64,000 bases of DNA from Pirellulales bacterium. GTDB lineage: Bacteria > Planctomycetota > Planctomycetia > Pirellulales > JANQPP01. The stretch spans positions 38,161 to 102,160 of the forward strand of contig JANQPP010000135.1 of the NCBI GenBank assembly GCA_028289405.1. Direction: 5' to 3'. The number at the start of each line of letters is the position of its first letter. Position 1 is the first letter of the stretch. Position numbers and translations under genes: made by a program. Below are positions 45,942 through 53,998 of the stretch, in pieces. The notes under the pieces are model-generated. The model had not been told where the DNA came from. It searched no databases and was given only the letters and a program-made list of their open reading frames with translations.

Positions 45942-46742
45942 GTGCATGTATTGCGTTCGACGCGCGAAATCGCCCAGATGCGAAAAGCGGGGCTGGCCGT
46001 GTGGGAAGCCCATCAAATCGCGGCCAAACTGGTTCAGCCTGGAACCCCGACCGCTGAAATCGATGCCGTCGTGGAGGAACATTTCCAACGGATCAACGCC
46101 ATTCCTCTTTTCAAGGGCGTTCCCGGACGGGTCCCCTTCCCAGCGGTTACCTGCATCTCCATCAACGAGGAAGTTGTCCATGGAATCCCGGGTAACCGCA
46201 AGTTGCAAACCGGGGATGTCGTGAGTATCGACACGGGCTGCAAATTGCACGGCTGGTGTGGAGACGCGGCCGTCACGCACGCCGTGGGCGAGGTCTCAGA
46301 AGAAACGCAACGACTTCTGCGTGTTACCCAAGAGACTCTCGAATTGGCAATCGAATTGATGGCGACCTGCCGCATGTGGAGCGAGGTAGCCCAGCGTATG
46401 GACCAGCATGTCCGTGAGGCGGGATTCGCGACCGTGGAAGCCTTCGTGGGGCATGGCATCGGTCGCGAAATGCACGAAGAACCGCAGGTTCCCAATTTCG
46501 CCAGTCCGCAGCTTCGTCGTAACGGCGACTTTCGAATTGAACCCGGTCTAGTGATCGCCATTGAGCCCATGGTGAATATGGGCTCGAAACAAGTTCGTGC
46601 GATGCCGGACCACTGGACGCAAGTGACGCAAGACGGAAAAGCAAGCGCACACTTTGAACATACCGTGGCGGTGACCGAATCTGGCCCCATTCCTCTCACC
46701 GCCGGCCCAGACAAAGCTCCTTTGCCCGATTTGATCGCCTGA
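45942..46742 (+). CDS. map: Methionine aminopeptidase, type I
   Basis: 266 residues from a GTG at 45942, eight bases after GAGGAG. It removes the initiator Met from nascent chains. The metal ligands are conserved: SIDTGCKLHGWCGDAAVTH (two Asp), GHGIGREMHEEPQVPNF (His), IAIEPMVNMG (Glu) and SAHFEHTVAVTE (Glu). It lacks the zinc-finger N-terminal extension. Last gene of the ribosomal cluster; its stop lies eight bases from the convergent oxidoreductase stop, and no infA, rpmJ or rpsM follows. Confidence 0.97.
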   Translation: MHVLRSTREIAQMRKAGLAVWEAHQIAAKLVQPGTPTAEIDAVVEEHFQRINAIPLFKGVPGRVPFPAVTCISINEEVVHGIPGNRKLQTGDVVSIDTGCKLHGWCGDAAVTHAVGEVSEETQRLLRVTQETLELAIELMATCRMWSEVAQRMDQHVREAGFATVEAFVGHGIGREMHEEPQVPNFASPQLRRNGDFRIEPGLVIAIEPMVNMGSKQVRAMPDHWTQVTQDGKASAHFEHTVAVTESGPIPLTAGPDKAPLPDLIA

Positions 46743-46750
46743 CGGTCCGC

Positions 46751-47878
46751 TTAGTCCATGGGCAGCCGCTGAACCGTGGCCGGATCCACGGGCTCATTCC
46801 GCACGGCGCTTTCGATGGCCGCGAAACACAGGCGGAGGCTCCGGAGATTGTCTCGCGCATTGTTCGAAGGCTCTCGGCCCTCCTCGATGGCCAAAAGCAA
46901 TTCAGCCATCGTCCCATGAAACCCCTCATCGAACCATCGCCCGCGTAGTTTGGGGCTGCATTCTCCTTCCGCGGTTTGCAGCGTGACCTGCTGCTGATTG
47001 AGATCAGGCCCCGTGCTAGAGATGCTTCCAGAAGTTCCTTGGACAAGCGTGGTGTCCTGAGCCCCGAAGTGCGTGTCTCCTCCAAAAACCAGCGAGGCCT
47101 GCGCCTCGTCGAATTCGACCAGGGCTTGCGCCTGCAGGCTAGGCCGGAGTTTCTGGCCGGGGGCTCGACATTCCGAAGCGTACACGCGGCGTGGGCGGGC
47201 CTCGCGAAAAATGCAGCTTAGAAAATCGAACCAATGGATCGCGAAATCATACAGAATGAGGTGCTTTACGTTTTCAAATTCCGTTCCCGCCACCCAGTTG
47301 TGATCCCAATGGACGCGGCAGTGCGCGCCAGCTATGGTGCCCACGAGGCCGGCATTCACGGCGTGGCGCAAGTAGCTCCAATGCGGTGCCCAGCGGCCAT
47401 TCTGATTTACGGCCAGGCGGATTCCGGACTTGTCGGCTAGATCGGCTAGCCGTTCGCCAGTTTCCAAATCCACGACGAACGGTTTTTGGCTAAGCACATG
47501 TTTTTTGGCCCGGATCGCCGCTTCGATCAAGGGAACCCGGCTCGGTGGGTGCGTGGCCACGTCGACAACTTCAACATCCTCGCGACGGAGCAGTTCTTGC
47601 ACGTCGAGATGCACCGTGGCCTCGGGAAAGAATTCCTCGCGACGTTTTTCCGCACGCTCGGCCACCAAGTCACATAACGCCAGCACCCGGTATCCTGCCG
47701 CGCGGTAGGCCCGAAGATGTTCTCGTGAGATGCCTCCACAACCGATGAGTCCGATTCCCGGACGGTAGTTTTCGGGATCTCTTGGGCGATACGGCAGCGA
47801 GGGAGCCTGGAGATGCTTGTTTTCAGGCGAATTGGCCGATGCCGCTGCAGTGGGGGTCGAAGGTGTTTTTCGAGACAA
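46751..47878 (-). CDS. Gfo/Idh/MocA-family oxidoreductase
   Basis: 375 residues. After a 35-residue Ser/Pro-rich leader, the Rossmann motif IGLIGCGGISREHLRAY binds NAD(P), then VLALCDLVAERAEKR, DVEVVDVATHPPSRVPLIEAAIRAKKHVLSQKPFVVDLE (the family EKP motif appears as QKP) and NGRWAPHW. The C-terminal beta domain has DFAIHWFDFLSCIF with the conserved catalytic-region His. Family members oxidise or epimerise sugars and inositols; planctomycetes carry many paralogues. The substrate is unknown. The leader has no hydrophobic core, so a cytoplasmic location is likely, though a few relatives use Tat. Confidence 0.88.
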   Translation of the reverse strand: MSRKTPSTPTAAASANSPENKHLQAPSLPYRPRDPENYRPGIGLIGCGGISREHLRAYRAAGYRVLALCDLVAERAEKRREEFFPEATVHLDVQELLRREDVEVVDVATHPPSRVPLIEAAIRAKKHVLSQKPFVVDLETGERLADLADKSGIRLAVNQNGRWAPHWSYLRHAVNAGLVGTIAGAHCRVHWDHNWVAGTEFENVKHLILYDFAIHWFDFLSCIFREARPRRVYASECRAPGQKLRPSLQAQALVEFDEAQASLVFGGDTHFGAQDTTLVQGTSGSISSTGPDLNQQQVTLQTAEGECSPKLRGRWFDEGFHGTMAELLLAIEEGREPSNNARDNLRSLRLCFAAIESAVRNEPVDPATVQRLPMD

Positions 47879-48368
47879 CGGCGTGCTCCTGGCTGGTCGG
47901 TGAAACTGGGAAGCCAGTTCAAATCATTGGAAGAGGCCTTTTGGTCCGTTTGCCTATCAGCGGTGCTTGGCCCGGCAATACAAAATTTGTCGGGGCCGAA
48001 TCGTCGTGTTCTCCACGGGCTCCCAGGAGATTAGAGACCATTTATCGTGGCTTGGCGAGCTTGTCTCTCACGGCGGTAATGCACAAGATTCGCCTCGTGG
48101 AAAGTCGGTCGCAAATTGCTTGCGAAGAACGTCTCCCTCATGACCCGCGAGCAGAACCTGAAGGATGCGATCACAAAAGGATCCAGTCGGGCGACGAAGC
48201 GGCGGTCGCTCAGGAAGTGCTTGGCGGCGGCGAGGCTTGGAGTGTCAGACCGCACACACCAACCAGCGCGGACTCTCCAGAAATCTACGATCCGGCGCGT
48301 TCTGCTCGATGCGACTTTGGAGATTGAACGCGACGGAGATTTTGTATTTGGCGTCCCCTCGGGTACGC

Positions 48369-48539
48369 TTAATGAATCCGTGACGAGTTGACACGTGATT
48401 CGTCTTTTGTCTCCTGGCCTTTAGAGGCCGTTTTCTTCGCCGATTCTTTCGACCGTGAATTGATCGCCTTTTCCAGCATCGCCGTGAGCATTGTCATCCG
48501 AGCGATTGTGTCGGGGGGAAGATTTTGTAGAGTAGCCAT
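48369..48539 (-). CDS. Possible small protein, 56 residues
   Basis: An ATG at 48537-48539 with AGGAA about five bases upstream opens 56 codons: MATLQNLPPDTIARMTMLTA at the start, then a Lys/Ser-rich second half ending RVNSSRIH. The first 30 residues could form an amphipathic helix. It overlaps the candidate at 48421-48825 in another frame. No family recognised; real coding is uncertain. Confidence 0.3.
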   Translation of the reverse strand: MATLQNLPPDTIARMTMLTAMLEKAINSRSKESAKKTASKGQETKDESRVNSSRIH

Positions 48540-48825
48540 GCGGATTCCTATTCCCTTTCGTTACGTGGTGAAGGTCTGGCCGTGGCAATTCGATTTCACT
48601 AGCCAGCCTGAAGTGCAAAAATTCTCCTGGCTCCACGATTTCCAAAACCCCTTGAGCCTGCAACGCCGCTGGACAAACCGTAACGCAAGTTTTGCCCATA
48701 GGCCATTCAAGCACATTTGGCTTAAACGTAGCGGCATTTTCGCTGCTGAGGCTCGCGATTTCAGCGTTTCTGGAATTATATGTCTGTACGACACGCACTA
48801 GTATATCGCCTAGCTCGAAAATCAT
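48421..48825 (-). CDS. Doubtful ORF, about 134 residues
   Basis: From an ATG at 48823-48825 (a TTG two codons earlier is also in frame). The N-terminal part, with ELGDILVRVVQTYNSR and VLEIVEPGEFLHFRLASEIEL, looks protein-like, but from about residue 90 (His/Asn/Ser/Gly-rich) it reads like out-of-frame DNA. No ribosome-binding site precedes it. It could be a frameshifted or decaying gene whose end moved into the frame of the 56-residue candidate. Confidence 0.22.
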   Translation of the reverse strand: MIFELGDILVRVVQTYNSRNAEIASLSSENAATFKPNVLEWPMGKTCVTVCPAALQAQGVLEIVEPGEFLHFRLASEIELPRPDLHHVTKGNRNPHGYSTKSSPRHNRSDDNAHGDAGKGDQFTVERIGEENGL

Positions 48826-49183
48826 TGCCAACTGTTCAGAATTTTCCGGACATCTCTCGAGTTTTCCCCGTGAGCATTCAGACCAAGGCGGTTGTGCGAA
48901 GTGTGACAGAGAGAACGATTTTTGACGCTTCGAAGTCGTTTAGGGGTAACGAAAATGTAGGAATTCAGGTCTCCTGGCGAACGTGAATATTCGGCACGAC
49001 GTCACTTAAGTCGTTGACATGGAATCAATTCGAATTCCTCCTGGGGCGACAACCCAGACGTCACCTCGAAACGTCAATCATGTTTAGTCTGGAGTTTGAT
49101 TTTCCTGGACGCGGCAATTCTCCACGAAACACGAACACGAGATTCTTTCCTCTTCGAAATTTCGATTCCTCACGGCTGGCCCC

Positions 49184-49849
49184 ATGGATCCCCAAGACCG
49201 GTTTGCTGCCGCTCGAGAAAAAATGGTGCGGGACCAATTGCTGAGGCGAGGCATCCAGGATCCTCGCGTGCTGGGTGCCATGTGGCGTGTGCACCGCGAA
49301 GCCTTCATTTCGCCGGGCCAAGCCGATTTCGCCTATCGAGATGCTCCCTTGCCCATCGGTCACGGACAAACCATTTCGCAACCCTACACCGTGGCGTTCA
49401 TGTGCGAATCGCTCCACCTACGAGGGTATGAAAAAGTACTCGAAGTGGGAACCGGATCAGGTTACGGGGCGGCGGTACTCGCACATTTGTCACGCCAGGT
49501 CTACACCCTGGAGCGGATCGGGGAAGTCCATGAAAACGCGGCGCGGCGCTTGAGTGATCTAGGCTATGACAACGTCACCGCTATCCACGCCAATGGTACG
49601 CTGGGGTTTCCGCCGGCGGCACCGTATGACGCGATCCTTGTCACTGCTTGCGGCCAGGAATTGCCTCTGGCCTATCGACAGCAACTTATCGACGGAGGAC
49701 GGATCGTGATCCCCCTGGGTGAGCCGGGCGAAGCGCAACGGATGTACCGCTTTACGCTCCGGAATAATCGTTGGCATGAGGAAGACCTAGGCGCGTTTAC
49801 GTTTGTCCCGCTCGTGGCTGGAGAAGATGGCGAGCATCAAGGCGAATAA
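49184..49849 (+). CDS. pcm: Protein-L-isoaspartate O-methyltransferase
   Basis: 221 residues. It methylates isoaspartyl residues in aged proteins for repair, using S-adenosylmethionine. MVRDQLLRRGIQDPRVLGAMWRVHREAFI is the conserved N-terminal block, YRDAPLPIGHGQTISQPYTVAFMCE the substrate loop, and VLEVGTGSGYGAAVLAHL the SAM-binding motif I, followed by YDAILVTACGQELPLAYRQQLIDGGRIVIPLG. Cytoplasmic. Convergent with the response regulator across 110 bases. Confidence 0.95.
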   Translation: MDPQDRFAAAREKMVRDQLLRRGIQDPRVLGAMWRVHREAFISPGQADFAYRDAPLPIGHGQTISQPYTVAFMCESLHLRGYEKVLEVGTGSGYGAAVLAHLSRQVYTLERIGEVHENAARRLSDLGYDNVTAIHANGTLGFPPAAPYDAILVTACGQELPLAYRQQLIDGGRIVIPLGEPGEAQRMYRFTLRNNRWHEEDLGAFTFVPLVAGEDGEHQGE

Positions 49850-49959
49850 ACTACGCAGATCGGCCAGATCACGTGAAGTTACTTCGAACCACGCGAGCGT
49901 TAGCCAAGACGTAATTGCAAATCTTCGAAATTCAGTTCGCGGCGGATGCCAATGAGATT

Positions 49960-50619
49960 TCAGGAGATCGAGATATGCCGCTGTCCCGTGATTTGCTGAA
50001 GCTCTGACAGTACACGGTGCGTGATGGCGATGTCCAAAAGCTCCGCGATGGATTTGGCGTTTAGTTTTTTCATGATGGCGGCACGCCGCATTTCAATAGC
50101 CCGCTCCGAGAGATATAGCTCCGCAGCCATCTGTTTGTTCGACTTGCCGGCCAGGATGAGGTCGAGCGTCTCTTTTTCACGATCCGTCAAGCGGGCAATC
50201 ACGTCATGGAACTTGGCGAATTCCCGCTCCTTTTCCCTCCATTGCCCGTCGAGTTGCAGTCCCTTGTTGATCAGTTGGCGCAGGATATGTTTGTCGAAAG
50301 GTTTTTCCAAAAATTCGATCGCGCCAGTCTTCATGGCCGCGACTGCCGTGGTCACGTCGGCATGGCCGGTGATGAAGATCACGGGAATGCGTTTCCCCTG
50401 GGCGATCAACTGTTGGTAGAGTTCAATTCCATTCTGAACGGGCATGCGAATATCGAGAATCAGGCATCCCGGCATGTTTTTATCGTAGAAGCCATGGAAT
50501 GCCGCCGCGGTTGCAAAGACTCGGACGGGAAACCCCATGGCTTGCACGAGGGCCTGCAGGGAGTCCCGCACCTCTTGATCGTCATCGACGACGAACACGG
50601 TGGCTTCGCTAGGCTGCAT
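49960..50619 (-). CDS. FixJ/NarL-type response regulator of the nitrate cluster
   Basis: 219 residues from the ATG at 50617-50619; the frame is open further upstream inside the kinase gene. The receiver domain has VFVVDDDQEVRDS (acidic pocket), Asp56 in LILDIRMPVQNG (phosphoryl acceptor), VIFITGHADV and FLEKPFD (Lys). After a linker, the LuxR-type HTH (LTDREKETLDLILAGKSNKQMAAELYLSERAIEMRRAAIMKKL) binds DNA. It overlaps the kinase gene by 11 bases, so the two form one operon. Position opposite narK and the nitrite/nitrate reductase genes points to their control. Confidence 0.92.
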   Translation of the reverse strand: MQPSEATVFVVDDDQEVRDSLQALVQAMGFPVRVFATAAAFHGFYDKNMPGCLILDIRMPVQNGIELYQQLIAQGKRIPVIFITGHADVTTAVAAMKTGAIEFLEKPFDKHILRQLINKGLQLDGQWREKEREFAKFHDVIARLTDREKETLDLILAGKSNKQMAAELYLSERAIEMRRAAIMKKLNAKSIAELLDIAITHRVLSELQQITGQRHISIS

Positions 50620-52141
50620 GGCTTGCGCTCCGTGCGGAAACGGGAAGGGTGAAGCCGACGCTGGCACCGCCCTCGTCGCGATTCTTGGCCCAGATCTTTC
50701 CGTGATGTTGCTCCACGATGGAACGGCTGATGGCCAGGCCCATGCCCAACCCGTTGGAACGGGTCGTATAAAACGGAGTGAAGTTGCGCTCTGGAAAATG
50801 CGAAGCAAAACCTTTTCCGCTATCGAGCACCTCGAACCGTAGCGATTCTTCCACGTGTTGGCAGCGGATCGTCAAATGGCGGTTCCCAGCCTCGACGCCT
50901 TGCATGGCCTGGACAGCGTTGTGAATCAAGTTCACGAACACCTGCTGGATCTGCACCGGGTCCACTTCGATGTGGGGCAGGTTCGCTTCCGTTTCCATCT
51001 CCAGCCCGACATTCGACTGGCTTATTTCCGGCTGGCACAAGTCGCGGGCATCTTGCAAGAGTTGATAGGGATCCGTGGCTTGGACTTTGGAGTCTTGTGG
51101 ACGGAGAAAGTTCCTCATCCGCCGAATGATGTGTCCCGCCCGGAGTGCGGAGGATTTGATTTTGTCTAGCTTTTGAAATAGCGAGCGGGGTTGAAGTGTT
51201 TGTTCATCCTCCAGTTCCAGTTCACACGCGCTGGTGTAGTTGGCAATCGCGGCCAGAGGCTGGTTCAACTCATGCGCGAGGCCCGTGGCGAGTTGGCCCA
51301 CCACGGTCACTCGGGAAGCGTGTGCTAATTGGTTGGACAACTGCTTGGACTTGGCTTCCGCCTGCTTCCGCTCGGCGATTTCCCGTTTCAAGGCGAGGTT
51401 GGCCCTCGACAGTTCCGCCGTCCGCTCGGCAACCCGGGTCTCGAGTTCGGCTCGCGCCCGGGCGAGATCTTCGACGTGCTTATGGATGGCGCGATTCGCC
51501 GGGCGGATCACGAAATATCCCACCGAGGACAATAAGCAGAGGATCGTGACCATCAGCGTGATGCCGGCGAGCCGCAGCCAAACCACTTGCTGCCGGGCTT
51601 CGGCCTCGAACAGGCCGACGATGCGATCCATGATCGGCAGATACTCCGACTCATGATGCAGCAAGTCGGCCAGCAGTTGTTCACGTTCTGACTGTGCCAG
51701 GTCCGCGTGGATGATCCGAGTCGCGGCGGACTGCATGACCTCGAAGTGCGGCTGCAATTTCGCGAAAGCATGGACAATCTTGGGCGAGTTCGTGCCCACG
51801 AGTTCCATCTCCCTGTCACCGCGCTGCAATCCATGATGCGCACGCGACCACTGTCGCAGCGCCTCGCCTAATTGGCTTTGCCGTTCCTGCCTACTCTCGG
51901 GAATTGTGCGCCAGGCCAAGACTGTTTTGGCAATTTTCTGGCTGAGCATCCGCTGGCGCCCGGCGACATTGATCACAGGCGCGTAGAGGTTCAGTCGGAT
52001 CAGCAGCGGTTGAATGACCGCCTGATCGATGGCCACGAGCAGCACCACCGAGAGTAGCACGATCGTGTAGCGCCGCCCCAATTTCCTAACCAGATCCGGG
52101 GCTGGAATGCGGCTTTTCGCGGAGAGTTGGTCGGCGTCCAA
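50609..52141 (-). CDS. PilJ-type sensor histidine kinase, probable nitrate/nitrite sensor
   Basis: 510 residues from a TTG at 52139-52141 with AGGAG ten bases upstream; the frame stays open to 52465, but a start there would place 100 featureless residues before the first membrane helix. TM1 (residues 25-45, YTIVLLSVVLLVAI) leads to the periplasmic PilJ domain, whose INVAGRQRMLSQKIAKTVLAW resembles the P-box of NarX/NarQ nitrate sensors. TM2 (LAGITLMVTILCLLSSVGYFV) is followed by a coiled coil, the H-box GLAHELNQPLAAIANY, N-box NLIHNAVQAM, DSGKGF and GLGMGLAIS. Divergent from narK and upstream of the regulator gene. Confidence 0.88.
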   Translation of the reverse strand: MDADQLSAKSRIPAPDLVRKLGRRYTIVLLSVVLLVAIDQAVIQPLLIRLNLYAPVINVAGRQRMLSQKIAKTVLAWRTIPESRQERQSQLGEALRQWSRAHHGLQRGDREMELVGTNSPKIVHAFAKLQPHFEVMQSAATRIIHADLAQSEREQLLADLLHHESEYLPIMDRIVGLFEAEARQQVVWLRLAGITLMVTILCLLSSVGYFVIRPANRAIHKHVEDLARARAELETRVAERTAELSRANLALKREIAERKQAEAKSKQLSNQLAHASRVTVVGQLATGLAHELNQPLAAIANYTSACELELEDEQTLQPRSLFQKLDKIKSSALRAGHIIRRMRNFLRPQDSKVQATDPYQLLQDARDLCQPEISQSNVGLEMETEANLPHIEVDPVQIQQVFVNLIHNAVQAMQGVEAGNRHLTIRCQHVEESLRFEVLDSGKGFASHFPERNFTPFYTTRSNGLGMGLAISRSIVEQHHGKIWAKNRDEGGASVGFTLPVSARSASHAA

Positions 52142-52510
52142 CTTCTGGAAACTCCTTGCTTCTGGTGAATGACAAAACAATAAAAGTGCAGAAAATTGCG
52201 TGCCAACATCGAACCGCGTATTCGCGGATTGTCCAGGCTCCAACCGCAAGACGTTGTCAAATTTAGAGATGCGCTGTCGGTCGGATGATTGACATGAAGT
52301 AGTCAAGTGAAGGCTGCTTAATCCTTGGTCAGGCCTGCGACAAAACATGGCAGGGCCTGTCGGGCTGTACGGATGAAACCTGTCTCTTTTCTTCGGATAC
52401 CCGAAGAAATCTCCACTCAGCGTACGTGCTGGCATCACGCCTGCTGTTTCCGCTCCGCCAAGCAACCAACCTCACAAGAAATTCGTTTCAGATACTCGAA
52501 GGAGAATACG
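52142..52510. promoter_or_regulatory. Divergent control region between the kinase and narK
   Basis: 369 bases, assuming the TTG start of the kinase. It must hold promoters for both directions. A short inverted repeat TTGAC-N8-GTCAA lies at 52289-52306 (five-base arms, could be chance). A strong ribosome-binding site GAAGGAGA (52498-52505) serves narK. I see no convincing -35/-10 pair. Confidence 0.4.
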
Positions 52511-53917
52511 GTGAACGGTCAAGAAAACTCACGTGAATCATCCCCGGCGTCCACATCGCAAAAGGCGACTCGGATTCGCCTATTCAGCTTCAACAGTCCA
52601 CAGATGCGGGCCTTTCACATGTCGTGGTTCGCGTTTTTTCTGTGCTTCTTCGCCTGGTTCGGTATCGCTCCACTGATGAAGGTTGTCCGCGCAGAGATGG
52701 ATCTCACCAAGGAGCAGATCGGCTGGTGCATCATTGGCTCGGTCGCCATAACCGTCGTGGCACGGCTATTGATCGGTTGGCTTTGCGACCGCATTGGCCC
52801 TCGGCTGACTTACACTTGGCTGCTGCTGTTGGGTTCCTTGCCCGTGATGGGAATCGGGCTGGCGCAAAACTTTGAGACCTTTTTGCTGTTCCGCGTCATG
52901 ATCGGCGCGATCGGCGCCTCTTTCGTCATTACGCAGTATCACACGTCCGTGATGTTCGCCCCCAATTGCGTGGGGACGGCGAACGCCACGACCGCCGGTT
53001 GGGGGAACCTGGGCGGTGGTGTCACGCAGCTCGTGATGCCGCTCATCTTTACCCTCTTCGTCACGACCTTGGGCTTCAGCACCGCGATTGGCTGGCGGCT
53101 GTCGATGGTCGTCGCCGGTGCCGTTTGCGCCCTCACCGGCATCGCCTACTATTTCCTCACCCAAGACTCGCCGGAAGGAAACTTCAAGGACCTGCGGGCT
53201 GCGGGAAAGATGTCCGACGCGAAGTCCACCAACGGAACTTTTCTGGAAGCATGCCGGGATCCCCGCGTTTGGGCGCTGTTCGTGGTCTATGGCGCTTGCT
53301 TTGGAATCGAACTGACGATCAACAATGTCGCCGCGCTCTATTTCGTGGATTACTTCGAATATTTCCAGAACATGGACAGCGTGAAAGCCGTGGGCATGGC
53401 GGGGCTCTTCGCCAGCATGTTCGGACTGATGAATATTTTTGCCCGCACGTTGGGAGGCATCTTCGGAGACAAATTTGGCCAGCGATGGGGCCTGTCTGGC
53501 CGCGTGAAATGGCTGTTCATTGCCCTGTTTTGCGAAGGCTTGGCGTTGATGGTCTTTTCGCAGATGCGCGTGCTGGCGATGGCGATTCCCGCCATGATCG
53601 TGTTCAGCCTGTTCGTGCAAATGTCCGAGGGGGCCACGTATTCGGTCGTGCCCTTCATTAACAAACGGGCCCTCGGTTCGGTGGCGGGCATCGTCGGAGC
53701 CGGCGGGAATGCTGGCGCGGTCGCGGCGGGTTTCCTGTTCAAGTCCGGCGCCCTGAGTTGGCCGACGGCGCTGTTCATTTTAGGTGCCCTGGTCACGTGC
53801 TGCTCGTTCCTCAGCCTCGCGGTGACCTTTAGCCCCGAATCAGAAAAGCAGGCTCGCCAGGAAACGGACGCCGCCGCCAAGCATCGTCGTTTGGAATTGG
53901 CTGGCGCGACCGCCTGA
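52511..53917 (+). CDS. narK: Nitrate/nitrite transporter (NNP family, MFS)
   Basis: 468 residues from a GTG at 52511, six bases after GAAGGAGA. About 12 membrane helices. Both nitrate signature motifs are present: AGWGNLGGGVTQL (NS1) and GAGGNAGAVAAGF (NS2), and FRVMIGAIGASFVITQYHTSVMF contains the conserved substrate Arg of helix 2. LIGWLCDRIGPRL is the MFS loop 2-3 motif. It imports nitrate and perhaps exchanges nitrite. First of four co-directional nitrate genes. narK/nasA naming overlaps in this family; the neighbours make an assimilatory role likely. Confidence 0.93.
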   Translation: MNGQENSRESSPASTSQKATRIRLFSFNSPQMRAFHMSWFAFFLCFFAWFGIAPLMKVVRAEMDLTKEQIGWCIIGSVAITVVARLLIGWLCDRIGPRLTYTWLLLLGSLPVMGIGLAQNFETFLLFRVMIGAIGASFVITQYHTSVMFAPNCVGTANATTAGWGNLGGGVTQLVMPLIFTLFVTTLGFSTAIGWRLSMVVAGAVCALTGIAYYFLTQDSPEGNFKDLRAAGKMSDAKSTNGTFLEACRDPRVWALFVVYGACFGIELTINNVAALYFVDYFEYFQNMDSVKAVGMAGLFASMFGLMNIFARTLGGIFGDKFGQRWGLSGRVKWLFIALFCEGLALMVFSQMRVLAMAIPAMIVFSLFVQMSEGATYSVVPFINKRALGSVAGIVGAGGNAGAVAAGFLFKSGALSWPTALFILGALVTCCSFLSLAVTFSPESEKQARQETDAAAKHRRLELAGATA

Positions 53918-53933
53918 ACGAATTCTGTCTTCC

Positions 53934-53966
53934 GAGCCCACGGACACCCGCACGGTCCGTGGGCTC
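53934..53966 (+). promoter_or_regulatory. Strong hairpin between narK and the nitrite reductase gene
   Basis: GAGCCCACGGAC (53934-53945) and GTCCGTGGGCTC (53955-53966) form a perfect 12-pair stem with a nine-base loop. There is no T-run, so it may stabilise the narK mRNA end or set the expression ratio between transporter and reductase. Confidence 0.65.
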
Positions 53967-53998
53967 GCCTCGTGGTCGTTTCCCCTGGAGCGAGAAAA

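Larger units (their letters stand above)
47879..49183. other. Low-coding region between the oxidoreductase and pcm
   Basis: 1.3 kb with no convincingly conserved gene. Overlapping short frames occur on both strands; two on the minus strand (48370-48539 and 48421-48825) are listed separately as weak candidates. A plus-strand frame at 48116-48391 (91 codons) is Arg/Lys-rich but lacks a ribosome-binding site. No tRNA, terminal repeats or transposase remnants were seen. It may be decayed coding sequence or a regulatory spacer. Confidence 0.5.

Noticed and set aside
48388..48801. Plus-strand frame of 137 codons
   Set aside because: Aromatic- and Arg-rich composition, no ribosome-binding site, no recognisable domain; looks like an antisense shadow.
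52142..52465. Kinase start at 52465 giving 618 residues
   Set aside because: The extra 108 residues show no domain or signal, overlap the divergent control region and lack a ribosome-binding site; the TTG at 52141 has AGGAG and directly precedes the first membrane helix.
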